A stretch of 45,617 bases of DNA from positions 1 through 45,617 of IMG/VR virus record IMGVR_UViG_3300005289_000008; one strand, given 5' to 3'. A program made the position numbers and the translations under genes. The notes under the pieces were generated by a model, which was not told the origin of the DNA, did no database searches, and saw nothing but the letters and a program-made list of their open reading frames with translations. This DNA comes from a virus. Below, in pieces: positions 23,985 to 32,077 of the stretch; the stretch's first letter is position 1, and each line of letters begins with the position of its first letter.

Positions 23985-26606
23985 CTACCCGGTTGCAGGA
24001 TGGCGTGTACTGTCCAAAATTTGGCGTACACGCTCCAAATCTTGAACAACGCTGGATTTCGCCCACACACGATGGGCCTGACCGTTCCACTTGATGACTT
24101 TTTCCATCTTTTCGTAGCCCAGACGGGCAAGCATCGCATTCCATGCCGATGATTTCGGAATTTCAGCGCCAGTCGTCAGCGCTCGATTACGCAAAGTTGC
24201 GCTGAGAACTGAAGAACAGAACGCGTCACGGTGGATGCCCACGCCACCATCTTCCAAAATTTGATCCAAAATTTCTTCGGCACTATCACGACTGGTCGCT
24301 GACATACGTGATTTTTCTGGCGTATGTGGCGCCCGTCCGTTGGGATTGAATTGCGACAGATCGATAGCGCACAGCCACTGACGCCACTGCCCGGGGTTGG
24401 CCCGGCAGCTTTCGGCGATGCCGCCAAAGTACACGGGAAGTTCGTCAGGCGACGACAATCCCCTATCGCGCACAGCGTCCCAGATGTCGCTGTTCGGACT
24501 GATCACAACCATCCAACGCCGATCACCAACATCCAGCGGTAGCGCATCATTGAAGTTGGTCAGCGCCAGGTGATTGGTCACGTTCGGCAACTGGCCGTCA
24601 GTCTTGCCCTTGAAATTGAGATTGATGTAGTCCGACTCTACGAACATCTTCATGCGTTCAAGCAGTTCGTATCGCATGGCACCATGCAGGCGAATTTCTT
24701 CGATGATGTTGACGCAGTATCCGGTTGCCCAGTCGGTGAAGCCGCCTGCGTTTTTCATAACGCTAGTATCGGTGATGCGGATGTTCGCCATCCCCATCGC
24801 AGCACGCAGCACGGCACCTATGATCGACTTACCGTCGCCCTGCACACCCTTGATCAGCGGTGACCAACGAATCTTCTTCCCCGGGAACTGCACATTGAAC
24901 GCCAACCACTGAATGACGTGGTTGTACACATCCTGGCGGCGGTTGCACAGCAGGAACAGGTGTTCGTTGAACCGCGAAATCATCCGCACCGTTTCATCGG
25001 TGTACGCTTCGAACTCCGGCAACGATGTGCGGCGGAAGGTGTTCACGTAGGTCTTACCTGCCCAGTCGAAATACTGGGGTTGCAGGGGATGGTACATGCG
25101 ATCATCAACGATCATCACGTTCCATCGCTGGAAGGCCCATTCGCTGGGAACTTCGCGCTTGCTGCTGTTCGGTTTCATCGGCATCAGCTTGGCCCACTCG
25201 CCATTGAATGCCATCACCGAACCTTCGCTGGTCGTCTCGCAGTTGTAGAACGTCTCGGTCTTCTTGATGAAACAATGCTGCTGCATCCACAGCGGCGCTT
25301 CACCGACATGTGCCGACTGTACCGGGGGAGAAAGCAGGGTACGCAGCTGACCGATCGGCATCTTTGCATCGAAGAAATCCAGCTTCTTATTCACTGCCTG
25401 CGCGATGCGTTCAACGAACACACGGCTCACGCCTGCGGATTGAACCTTGGGGATGATGTCGTTGAAGATCGCTTCATACGTTCCGCACGCTGCGATGTCG
25501 TTCAACAACAGCCCAACCTTTTCGGTCATTTCTGGACTGATGACAGTGACCGCAGTATCAGCACCACCGCCCGATCCATAGCTGTCGGTGATGATCTGCA
25601 TCCCGCCGATGGCCTGCCCGATCACTTCCGCCAGGGGATTCTGTTGCGGCTCGACATACACGCGCTCGCAGCTGGCACAGGCGTTGTTGATCGTCAGTTG
25701 ACGCAGGTACGTGCGGTGCACATCCCATTTCTCGCGGTACATACCGCTACGGCGCATCAGCCGTTCGATACGATCACCATCACAGCCGGTCCAGAACGCA
25801 AGATGTGCGGCCAGTGCCATATCGTTGTCGTTGGTATGCTCGGCATCACCGGCCCACAACTGCGGCAGGGATGCACGGCCACCGAACGCAGCACCGGCAC
25901 CCATACGCGCACCAAGGAACCGCGCGATCAGTTCGTCATCGTCTTCCGGGCCACGCCACTCGGGACGACGTTCGCTGGAACCTTCCTTTTTCTCGCTATA
26001 GGGGAAGAACTCATGGATCAGCGAAGTGGTGTCATGCACGCTGTCGGCGCAACCTGTGGCCTGAGCCAGTGCGAAACCGAACGCGATGCCGCGACCTTCG
26101 TTGTAGAATTCCAACTTCAGCGGCGCCAGATACTGCGCGGTCTGCTTGGGCGGTTTCGTGCGATGCGGGGCCACGGGGCCACTACCGATAACGTGCAGGC
26201 CACGCCAGGACGAAGAGTATTCGACCATCGCGCCGGGGAAACGCTGCACCAACTCGGTGGCCTTCGGCAGCATCACACCGTTCTGCACGGCGTCATCCAG
26301 ATCGAAGAACCACAGACCACATTCGGCAGTCAGGAAGAATCCGAGCGTGTACGTCAGATGGCCCGGCGTGGGATTTCTGACGGGCGGGTGCTTCGTCCAC
26401 AACTCTTGCAATGCGTTCACCGCAGCGCTGTAGGTGTTCCAGTTCTCCGGGTCAGCATGATCGAGATTGGCTTTCTCGCCGTTGCGCTTGAACCGGTCAT
26501 CGCGCAGCGCGCAGGGTTTCTTCAGGTACTTCTGTTCTTCGGCATCCCATGTCATGCGCCAAATGAACCATTGCGGGATCGCCGCCATCTTGCCCAGTAC
26601 ACTCAT
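23985..26606 (-). CDS. Replicative primase-helicase (AEP-like primase plus SF3 helicase)
   Basis: 873 residues from the ATG at 26606 (GGGGA five bases upstream); an in-frame TTG at 26618 is the alternative. 'WFFDLDDA' (Asp102, Asp104) and 'SSWRGLHVIG' resemble the metal-binding and histidine motifs of archaeo-eukaryotic primases. A helicase domain has Walker A 'GVQGDGKS' at about residue 585, Walker B-like 'VNIIEEI', and a sensor block 'ALTNFNDALPLDVGDRRW', as in SF3/DUF5906 proteins. It should melt and prime the origin. The candidate origin lies directly after its stop. A cysteine pair occurs in the linker (CASC). Confidence 0.88.
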   Translation of the reverse strand: MSVLGKMAAIPQWFIWRMTWDAEEQKYLKKPCALRDDRFKRNGEKANLDHADPENWNTYSAAVNALQELWTKHPPVRNPTPGHLTYTLGFFLTAECGLWFFDLDDAVQNGVMLPKATELVQRFPGAMVEYSSSWRGLHVIGSGPVAPHRTKPPKQTAQYLAPLKLEFYNEGRGIAFGFALAQATGCADSVHDTTSLIHEFFPYSEKKEGSSERRPEWRGPEDDDELIARFLGARMGAGAAFGGRASLPQLWAGDAEHTNDNDMALAAHLAFWTGCDGDRIERLMRRSGMYREKWDVHRTYLRQLTINNACASCERVYVEPQQNPLAEVIGQAIGGMQIITDSYGSGGGADTAVTVISPEMTEKVGLLLNDIAACGTYEAIFNDIIPKVQSAGVSRVFVERIAQAVNKKLDFFDAKMPIGQLRTLLSPPVQSAHVGEAPLWMQQHCFIKKTETFYNCETTSEGSVMAFNGEWAKLMPMKPNSSKREVPSEWAFQRWNVMIVDDRMYHPLQPQYFDWAGKTYVNTFRRTSLPEFEAYTDETVRMISRFNEHLFLLCNRRQDVYNHVIQWLAFNVQFPGKKIRWSPLIKGVQGDGKSIIGAVLRAAMGMANIRITDTSVMKNAGGFTDWATGYCVNIIEEIRLHGAMRYELLERMKMFVESDYINLNFKGKTDGQLPNVTNHLALTNFNDALPLDVGDRRWMVVISPNSDIWDAVRDRGLSSPDELPVYFGGIAESCRANPGQWRQWLCAIDLSQFNPNGRAPHTPEKSRMSATSRDSAEEILDQILEDGGVGIHRDAFCSSVLSATLRNRALTTGAEIPKSSAWNAMLARLGYEKMEKVIKWNGQAHRVWAKSSVVQDLERVRQILDSTRHPATG

Positions 26607-26608
26607 GT

Positions 26609-27232
26609 CTATCCCCAATTCCTAGCGAATGCTTCAGCGATACCCAGATAGGTTTCGCTACGTTCTTTCCAGCGCCCCTTCCGTTCTGGGATGTTGTTCT
26701 GTCCGTCGTCGTTCTGATTGGCCCAGCGTTCGACCCACTTCCCGTTCCACAAAACCTGGCGGCCGGGTACGCGCAACGCGGAGTCGATCACAAGTTTCGG
26801 CAGGTTGTGCAACCACAACCCGGTGTTCTTCGATGCGTCATCACCGAACTGATACGGCTGGATGTACTGATCGGCCGGCCGAATCTGCGTACCGATGCAG
26901 CCGCGCGGGTTCTCCAATGCCCAGCGTTCAACGGGGCATTGCATCAACCATCGAACGAACGTCAGGGCGTCTTCAGTCTTCTTTGCACGCTCAGGGTTGC
27001 GCAGGTTCCAATGCAAGCCGCTGCTGGTCAGATACGTGCAGTCAGGATGCGCAACCATCAGGTCGAAGAAGTGCGGCCGGAACGAATGAAAGACGTGGCG
27101 CACGTCGCACTGAAGATGTGCACTGTCACCGTCGTCGGCCGGGAGCAAGTCACACGACCAGACGTTATGCCCACGCCTGCGGAAAGCCATGCGCGAACGT
27201 CCAGACGTTTCACCCATGATCAACACGTTCAT
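26609..27232 (-). CDS. DNA cytosine methylase-like protein
   Basis: 207 residues. 'MGETSGRSRMAFRRRGHNVW' followed by CDLLPADD resembles the SAM-binding motif I of C5-cytosine methylases. 'DLMVAHPDCTYL' (residues 57-68) replaces the usual PCQ catalytic motif by HPDCT, and 'ALENPRG' matches the ENV motif. Phage proteins of this type are usually annotated as methylases, but whether they methylate DNA is uncertain because the target-recognition region is absent. It overlaps the deaminase gene by four bases (ATGA). Confidence 0.75.
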   Translation of the reverse strand: MNVLIMGETSGRSRMAFRRRGHNVWSCDLLPADDGDSAHLQCDVRHVFHSFRPHFFDLMVAHPDCTYLTSSGLHWNLRNPERAKKTEDALTFVRWLMQCPVERWALENPRGCIGTQIRPADQYIQPYQFGDDASKNTGLWLHNLPKLVIDSALRVPGRQVLWNGKWVERWANQNDDGQNNIPERKGRWKERSETYLGIAEAFARNWG

Positions 27233-27696
27233 CGCCGCACCACGCCGCCATGCTTCTTCCGGGTGGTGCTTTCGCTGTATGCGGCGCGCACAGACTTTGG
27301 TGGACGTTCACCGAACGCGTAGCGGTTACGCATCGTCGCATCGATATGCTTAAACACCTTGGTATCGCCCAGCTTTTCCGGTTCGTTCCCGGCCGCGATC
27401 CATTCTTCCACGGTCATCGGTTTCACATCAGACATCTTGCATTCTCGTTTGCAGCCGTCGCAGACATAGTGATAAGCGACGACGATGGTTGATCCTGGCG
27501 CAGCGTTACCGGCCGCTGCGATTGCGTTGACTTCGGCGTGTGCGCTGATGCCGCAGATTGAGTGACACTTTTCGTAGCCTTCGCCCGGCGCACGCGGGCA
27601 TGTGATCTGCGGTGACGCGCACCAGTTGGTTCCTTCGAACAGCTGACCATCAGGCGTAACCAGAACGGCGTGCACTTCGGCTTTCGCGCACGTCAT
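27229..27696 (-). CDS. Zinc-dependent deaminase (dCMP/cytidine deaminase-like)
   Basis: 155 residues from the ATG at 27696; the frame extends upstream without support. 'HAEVNAI' with His53 and Glu55 and 'CDGC' with Cys79 and Cys82 give the zinc site and proton donor of the cytidine deaminase fold. Most likely it converts dCMP to dUMP to feed dTTP synthesis. Extra cysteines at 26, 33, 44 and 48 could bind a second zinc. Located next to a methylase-like gene, it could instead take part in base modification. It overlaps both neighbours by four bases. Confidence 0.85.
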   Translation of the reverse strand: MTCAKAEVHAVLVTPDGQLFEGTNWCASPQITCPRAPGEGYEKCHSICGISAHAEVNAIAAAGNAAPGSTIVVAYHYVCDGCKRECKMSDVKPMTVEEWIAAGNEPEKLGDTKVFKHIDATMRNRYAFGERPPKSVRAAYSESTTRKKHGGVVRR

Positions 27697-28046
27697 ACTT
27701 CGACCCCGCGCCAGCCCATGAACGTGTCCATCTGGATCGCGCGGCCGTCCGCCAGGGTGAACTGCAACCCGTCCCACCACAGGGTCAACACGGTGGGTTC
27801 GATGCAACTGAAGCGGCAGTGATACCACCCGCGAACTACCGGCCGGGTGTAGTAGACTTTCCATGCCGAGTACCGCAAAGCGCCACGGGTGTCAATGGGG
27901 CGTACTGGTCGCCCTATGCGCTCGCCTTCACAGTAGTTGGTGCCGCACGCCCGGCATTCGTCACGGGTCGTCAGCCCTTCGCGTTTGCGGGCTGCGGCGT
28001 AGTAGCTGTACGGGATTGTGGCCCCGCACTCTTCGCATTCTTTCAT
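27693..28046 (-). CDS. Zinc-ribbon protein, unknown
   Basis: 117 residues. 'CEECGATIP' (residues 4-7) and 'CRACGTNYC' (about 32-39) form a likely zinc-binding ribbon. The remainder is beta-rich with several Trp and Tyr. AAGGG precedes the ATG. A strong stem-loop lies just upstream. Possible nucleic acid binding; no family recognised. Confidence 0.75.
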   Translation of the reverse strand: MKECEECGATIPYSYYAAARKREGLTTRDECRACGTNYCEGERIGRPVRPIDTRGALRYSAWKVYYTRPVVRGWYHCRFSCIEPTVLTLWWDGLQFTLADGRAIQMDTFMGWRGVEV

Positions 28047-28057
28047 GGGAACCCTTA

Positions 28058-28087
28058 ACAGTGAGGCCGCACTAGGCGGCCTACTGT
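28058..28087 (-). other. Strong stem-loop with CTAGT loop between two genes
   Basis: On the minus strand ACAGTAGGCCGC pairs with GCGGCCTCACTGT (one bulged base) around the loop CTAGT. It starts just after the stop of the Pro/Leu-tail gene. No T-run follows, so it is more likely an mRNA processing, attenuation or stability element than a full terminator. Confidence 0.7.
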
Positions 28088-28088
28088 A

Positions 28089-28334
28089 TCACTTTGGCAG
28101 TGGTGGCAAAGGAAGCGGCGGCAGCTGCACCTTGGGCAACGGCGGAAGCGGCAGCGCGGGCATCGGCAACGGCGGTGGCGGCAACGGGGGCAGGCTGGGT
28201 TTCAGCGAATGCCCCCGCAGGTAATCACCGACACGGCGGATCAACTTCGAATCCACCGTGCCGCCGAAGCTGCCGTACTTGATCAGGCAGATGACGCCGT
28301 ATGCCTGTTCTTCGTAACGGTCAGCGAAGGCCAT
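28089..28334 (-). CDS. Small protein with Pro/Leu-repeat tail
   Basis: 81 residues from the ATG at 28334, which overlaps the upstream stop; the longer frame to 28388 is a shadow. The first 45 residues are a compact domain (MAFADRYEEQAYGVICLIKY). The last 35 residues consist almost only of Pro and Leu, as repeated LPPLP units ending PLPPLPK. This matches Pro/Leu motifs in four other proteins of this phage. Function unknown; the tail looks like a protein-binding segment. Confidence 0.75.
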   Translation of the reverse strand: MAFADRYEEQAYGVICLIKYGSFGGTVDSKLIRRVGDYLRGHSLKPSLPPLPPPPLPMPALPLPPLPKVQLPPLPLPPLPK

Positions 28335-29206
28335 TACTGGCCCAGCCCTTCGATCACCGCGCGGGTGGTGGCGATGCGGGTGTTGCATTCGATGACATCT
28401 TCGCGGTGACGCTCGGCAGCAGCCAGTGCTTCACGACGTTCTTCGATCAGTTCTTCTTTACGTTCCTGCGCCGTTTCGATGACCCGTTCCAGATAGGCGC
28501 GGTACTCGGCCTTGGTGAACATGGACAGGCGAACGGCTTCGTTGCGAAGCAGCCCGGACATGTGTTCGGTACTGTGCAGAACGTGGGTCTGCCGATCCGA
28601 ACGATACCAGCGTTCGCCCGGCACCTTGCGTTCCCACGTCTCGCCGCCCTGGCGGACGATCTTGCGCACCGCATCCAGCATCTGTACGTCCGGCCCGGTA
28701 ACCATCAGCATGGCTTCGACAACGCCATCAGCGCCGATGCACATACCGGTGATCTGGCCGTTGCTGAGGTTCAGTGCGTACAGCGCGGATTCGCCATAAG
28801 CGATGGTGCTGTTGACCTGTTCCGCACCCGGGTGCGCGGCGGACGCCTTGACGACGCAGGTTTCGGCAACACCGGAAATTTTGCCGCCAGCGGTACGCGT
28901 TTCAGCGTTTGCGACGGCATCGGCGAACGCCTTGGCGATACGATCTTCGATTTCAGGAAGGATGCTATCCACGTCGATGTTGATGTTGATGGTTTCGGTC
29001 TTCGGTGCCGATACCAGCGCGTAGACGTTGATCACACGCCAGCCGTTGCCCAGCAGCTGGTGCAGCGATTCCTGATCGATCTTGTCCTTGCGGTCTTCGC
29101 CTTCGCGCTGAAGGGTCAGCATGGTGTCATCGACGCGCTGCACGATCACGGCGGTGTTGGTGTTCGGCGGCAGGATGCGGAAGTGACGGAAGTTGCTGAT
29201 GTTCAT
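28334..29206 (-). CDS. Protein of unknown function, 290 residues
   Basis: Begins MNISNFRHFRILPPNTNTAV. The N-terminal half is alpha/beta with no recognised motif. The C-terminal part (about 225-285) is a charged coiled coil rich in Glu, Arg and Ala. It overlaps the neighbours by 1 and 4 bases, so it is part of one coupled operon. Possibly structural or nucleic-acid associated; no family recognised. Confidence 0.78.
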   Translation of the reverse strand: MNISNFRHFRILPPNTNTAVIVQRVDDTMLTLQREGEDRKDKIDQESLHQLLGNGWRVINVYALVSAPKTETININIDVDSILPEIEDRIAKAFADAVANAETRTAGGKISGVAETCVVKASAAHPGAEQVNSTIAYGESALYALNLSNGQITGMCIGADGVVEAMLMVTGPDVQMLDAVRKIVRQGGETWERKVPGERWYRSDRQTHVLHSTEHMSGLLRNEAVRLSMFTKAEYRAYLERVIETAQERKEELIEERREALAAAERHREDVIECNTRIATTRAVIEGLGQ

Positions 29207-29484
29207 GCTGCGGTTTCCTTGTCCAGTTGGGTGGTGTCACGATTCTGAAGAGTAATCAGTTTCTTCGTCCACGCGCTGTACTCTTCTTTCAGGTCGTGGA
29301 GACGTTGGATGTTCTCGGCGTGCTTCCAGCACTCGGGAACGGTATACGGGTCGAACTTCTTGGCCTGATAGTGATCCATCAGGTGCGTGATCGCTGCGAT
29401 TTCACCTTTGCACTGCGCGATCTTGTGCGCCAGGTCGTCACGGCAGTCGTGCCGCCGCAGAAGTTTGTTGATCCACTTACGCAC
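29203..29484 (-). CDS. Small helical protein, unknown
   Basis: 93 residues with a basic N-terminus (MRKWINKLLRRHDCRDD) and a long helical, probably coiled-coil remainder. It overlaps both neighbours. No motif recognised. Confidence 0.72.
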   Translation of the reverse strand: MRKWINKLLRRHDCRDDLAHKIAQCKGEIAAITHLMDHYQAKKFDPYTVPECWKHAENIQRLHDLKEEYSAWTKKLITLQNRDTTQLDKETAA

Positions 29485-29941
29485 GGTTGCGCTCCCTTTT
29501 GATTATTTCACGGATTCTGTTGATGCGGCTTTGCGCGTCGAACACCAGTGAGTTATCGGCTGCGCGTTCGATTTCATCCAGCAGTGCCAGATACATTTCG
29601 CGCACCTTCTGCACATACACGCTGCCGTCTGCCAGTTCTTCGGCCACCATGTCGATCATGCCGCCGATGGTATAGCCGTTCTGATCTTCCAGCGTGCTGT
29701 TGTACTTGGCGATACCCTTCGCACGCTGGGCGCGGGCCACGTCAGTTGCAGCGCGGATCAGTCGGCCTTCTGGGTCACGCACGCTGGCCGACAGCGGGCT
29801 TGCGATGTACTCGACCGCCAACCGGCCATCGCCGAAACAATAGTTGCAGCCAACGGTGATGACACTGTTGTCCATCGGGTCAACACCCTGCACTTTTCCT
29901 GCGCCGTTGCACACTCCGCACTCTTCGTATCGGATGGCCAT
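29477..29941 (-). CDS. DnaJ-type zinc finger fused to an all-alpha NTP-pyrophosphohydrolase-like domain
   Basis: 154 residues from the ATG at 29941 (GGAAG seven bases upstream). The N-terminus has two CxxCxGxG-type knuckles, 'CGVCNGAG' and 'CNYCFGDG', as in the DnaJ zinc finger. The second half has 'KYNSTLEDQNG' followed by 'AEELADGSVYVQK', which resembles the EExxD metal site of MazG-like pyrophosphohydrolases. Such enzymes remove unwanted nucleotides. The activity is inferred from one short motif and needs structural support. A second ATG five codons upstream is possible. Confidence 0.65.
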   Translation of the reverse strand: MAIRYEECGVCNGAGKVQGVDPMDNSVITVGCNYCFGDGRLAVEYIASPLSASVRDPEGRLIRAATDVARAQRAKGIAKYNSTLEDQNGYTIGGMIDMVAEELADGSVYVQKVREMYLALLDEIERAADNSLVFDAQSRINRIREIIKRERNRA

Positions 29942-29942
29942 A

Positions 29943-30164
29943 TCAGCGCTTCCCACGCACGGCTAGTTCGTCTTCGCGCACCCACTGCCCGTTCTGCTGG
30001 ACGTAGCACTGGGCACCGACGTACTTCGTTTCACGGTTGGTTTCGCGACTAAGGTTGTCGCACTGCCAGCGCTCGGTGCCGAACTGCAGTCCGCACATGG
30101 CGACTACCAGCAGGATGCTGATTGCGAGCATGGTCAGAAAGGGGTGACGTTCAAGGAAGTCCAT
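29943..30164 (-). CDS. Small single-pass membrane protein
   Basis: 73 residues. A short N-terminus (MDFLERHP) precedes one hydrophobic segment (about 9-27), followed by a polar domain with two cysteines (Cys35, Cys53) that could form a periplasmic disulfide. It is the first gene behind the strong minus-strand promoter at 30194..30222. A role in host-membrane take-over or superinfection exclusion is possible but not shown. Confidence 0.72.
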   Translation of the reverse strand: MDFLERHPFLTMLAISILLVVAMCGLQFGTERWQCDNLSRETNRETKYVGAQCYVQQNGQWVREDELAVRGKR

Positions 30165-30193
30165 GATGTGTTCCTGGCGGGTTGATGGGTATC

Positions 30194-30222
30194 ACTTTAA
30201 GTTCAGTGAAACCCCTTGTCAA
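30194..30222 (-). promoter_or_regulatory. Strong minus-strand promoter with inverted GTGAAACCCC element in the spacer
   Basis: On the minus strand TTGACA (30222..30217), 17-base spacer AGGGGTTTCACTGAACT, then TAAAGT (30199..30194). The -35 is consensus. The element is in the opposite orientation relative to promoters 1 and 2. It lies directly after a terminator and should drive 30164 and the genes below it. Confidence 0.85.
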
Positions 30223-30224
30223 CA

Positions 30225-30250
30225 TAAAAAAGCCCCGGACTAGCCGGGGC
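30225..30250 (-). terminator. Rho-independent terminator
   Basis: GCCCCGG/CCGGGGC 7-bp stem with loop CTAGT, followed on the minus strand by TTTTTT. It ends the transcript of the HTH/H1-tail gene block, immediately before the promoter at 30222. Confidence 0.9.
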
Positions 30251-30273
30251 AATGGGCGCAACGTTCGATGGCG

Positions 30274-30816
30274 TCACAGCTTCGGGAGTGCGGGCAGTTC
30301 CGGCAGCGGCGGGGTCTTGGTCTGGAAGCGCTTGTTGGTCGGGGCTTTCTTGACGACCTTGCGCGACGGGGCGCCCTTCTTCGGGTCAGCGGGCTTCGCG
30401 GGCGATGCGACGCGCTTCGTGGTCGAGGCAGGCTTTGTACCACCGGCAGCGGGGCGGGCGGCCTTCTTCGGTGCCGACTTTTTTGCAGCGGTAGCCTTCT
30501 TCGCTGCAATCAGCTTCTTCGCACGCGGTTTGGCTGCGGCAGTGCCGGTGGCCTTGCGTGCGCGCAGTTCAGCGCCCTTGCGCTCGATGGTGGCACCGGC
30601 TGGTTCGCTCAGGCCGAGCTTCTTCATGGTCTTCTTGATACCGGCCTGCAGTTCAGCCTTGCCGCCGACGTGCTTGCCCACCAGCGGGTCGCTGACGTTG
30701 TGCTTTTCGGCGATGGCGCGACGGGTGACGTTCACGATGCCGATCTTTGCCGCCAGGGTGGCGCCGGTCTTGAAGAACTCTTCGGCGCGGGACGGAACTG
30801 CTTTCTTGGTAGCCAT
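30274..30816 (-). CDS. TetR-like HTH protein with histone-H1-like Lys/Ala tail
   Basis: 180 residues. Residues about 12-66 look like a TetR-family DNA-binding domain; the helix-turn-helix is 'VTRRAIAEKHNVSDPLVGKHV' split at residues 30-50 followed by GGKAEL. No TetR ligand domain follows. Residues about 75-165 are instead Lys/Ala/Pro-rich, like histone H1 or AlgP-type tails, and the C-terminus is a Pro/Leu motif (PPLPELPALPKL). It may be a sequence-specific binder with a DNA-coating tail. It could be the factor that reads the GTGAAACCCC elements, but that is only a guess. It overlaps the VRR-NUC stop (TAATG). Confidence 0.75.
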   Translation of the reverse strand: MATKKAVPSRAEEFFKTGATLAAKIGIVNVTRRAIAEKHNVSDPLVGKHVGGKAELQAGIKKTMKKLGLSEPAGATIERKGAELRARKATGTAAAKPRAKKLIAAKKATAAKKSAPKKAARPAAGGTKPASTTKRVASPAKPADPKKGAPSRKVVKKAPTNKRFQTKTPPLPELPALPKL

Positions 30817-31328
30817 TACGGTTTCACTCCACTGATGTTGAAAAGATGATGGGGTTCTGATGCGAAGATAGCAGCACCGCCTTTGCTGACCACGAAGTTC
30901 GCGAAGTTCAACTGCGCCTGTTCGTGAGCATCACCGCTGTACTGCCATCCTTTTTCTTTGCACTCCACCGATACGAACTGTCCGATCTTGGTTCCGACGT
31001 GACGTTGTTCAACGGTGAAGGTGTGGATGCCGATCAAATCACCTGACTTGACCTTTTCGTTCTGCTGCGGGCTTTCGTTACACAGACCGTATCGAACTGG
31101 CACCCCGCGCTTGTCCATTAGAGCGCCGACGTTGTTGCGTGTCAACCAAATATCGTGAAACGGTGCCTGCATCCGTATCAGCGACTGTTGATATGCCTCG
31201 CTACCGTGCTTGCTGTTGGTATCGATGGGCGGGGCCGTGAAACCCACGCCCATCAAGGTTTTCAGTTCTTCCACGGCCGCCAGGGACACCCCATGTTTGA
31301 CAGCCCACTGGATCAGGAACGCGGTCAT
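30816..31328 (-). CDS. VRR-NUC nuclease
   Basis: 170 residues. 'SGDLIGI' with Asp97, 'FVSVECKEKGW' with Glu122 and Lys124, and 'EQAQLNF' with Gln139 match the PD-(D/E)XK core of VRR-NUC proteins. These enzymes occur in phage replication modules beside SNF2/SF2 helicases and act on branched DNA. Here an SF2 helicase is encoded a few genes upstream. The N-terminal 75 residues are an extra region without motif. Confidence 0.85.
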   Translation of the reverse strand: MTAFLIQWAVKHGVSLAAVEELKTLMGVGFTAPPIDTNSKHGSEAYQQSLIRMQAPFHDIWLTRNNVGALMDKRGVPVRYGLCNESPQQNEKVKSGDLIGIHTFTVEQRHVGTKIGQFVSVECKEKGWQYSGDAHEQAQLNFANFVVSKGGAAIFASEPHHLFNISGVKP

Positions 31329-31573
31329 TTCTGGCGCCTTGAATACTCGATGTCTTCGATGATGTCACGCGCCAGCACCTTGCCCTTGTACACCGCAATC
31401 AGTTCGTTCGGGTCGGCGTGTTTCTCTTTACCTTGGGTGCGGTGGTAGAACTTTTTCCCGAGTGGGTCATAAAACAGTGACACCTTTCGGCTAGCTGCCA
31501 ACGCTTTCAGCTGGCGCGCATATGCACACGCCTGTTCGGCATTCTTGATCTTCTTTCCGCTGGCGTTATCCAC
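31325..31573 (-). CDS. Small basic protein, unknown
   Basis: 82 residues from a GTG at 31573 (VDNASGKKIKNAEQACAYA), rich in Lys and Ala, mixed alpha/beta. It overlaps the VRR-NUC start and the upstream gene. No motif recognised. The GTG start is chosen because no ATG lies nearby. Confidence 0.65.
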   Translation of the reverse strand: MDNASGKKIKNAEQACAYARQLKALAASRKVSLFYDPLGKKFYHRTQGKEKHADPNELIAVYKGKVLARDIIEDIEYSRRQK

Positions 31574-31862
31574 GACGCTTCCCCTTTCGCTTGGCGGCTG
31601 GATACTTGCTGTCGGGTTCCGGTTCTTCGAACTGGAACTCCGGGCCTGTGGTGCGCGGTGCGGGTTGTTCCTGAAGTCGCTTCAGCTGCGCCAGGATTTG
31701 TTCGCCGTCCGCGTCGCGGTGACCAAACACGAACTGCGACAGGTCGCCGATGTGCACGTTGGTCAGGCGCTGATGCTCGGCCAAACGCTGATAGCTGATC
31801 GCGATGGCACCCAGCTTGTGATCGCGCAGGATTTCTACATGCCGTTTCTGTTGGTAGTTCAC
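31566..31862 (-). CDS. Small protein of unknown function
   Basis: 98 residues from a GTG at 31862 overlapping the previous TGA as GTGA. Helical N-terminal domain (VNYQQKRHVEILRDHKLGAI), followed by an acidic then basic disordered tail ending KRKGKRRG. Not recognised. Confidence 0.68.
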   Translation of the reverse strand: MNYQQKRHVEILRDHKLGAIAISYQRLAEHQRLTNVHIGDLSQFVFGHRDADGEQILAQLKRLQEQPAPRTTGPEFQFEEPEPDSKYPAAKRKGKRRG

Positions 31863-32077
31863 AGGTCAATGCTCCATGCAATCACGTTGTCTTTGTCGCC
31901 GATGATGCTCAGGGGAATACCCAGCAGCTTCTGTTCGTTGGGGCCGGTCTGAATCAGGTATGGCACAAGGCTGCTGCACACCACCAGATTCATCGACAGG
32001 CTGACCCCGGTTGGCAGCACGTCGCGCGCTTTCATCGCGTATAGCTGCCCATTGATGATGTTCATTACGTTAGCCAT
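31859..32077 (-). CDS. Small protein of unknown function
   Basis: 72 residues from the ATG at 32077 (MANVMNIINGQLYAMKARDV), inside the last codons of the previous gene. A longer frame to 32206 is a shadow. Moderately hydrophobic, beta-rich; no transmembrane helix is obvious. Confidence 0.62.
   Translation of the reverse strand: MANVMNIINGQLYAMKARDVLPTGVSLSMNLVVCSSLVPYLIQTGPNEQKLLGIPLSIIGDKDNVIAWSIDL

Noticed and set aside
31227-31237. GTGAAACCCAC inside the VRR-NUC gene, and GTGAAACCCAA at 38333
   Set aside because: They match part of the operator core but lie inside genes without -35/-10 sequences and lack the fourth C; counted as chance matches.
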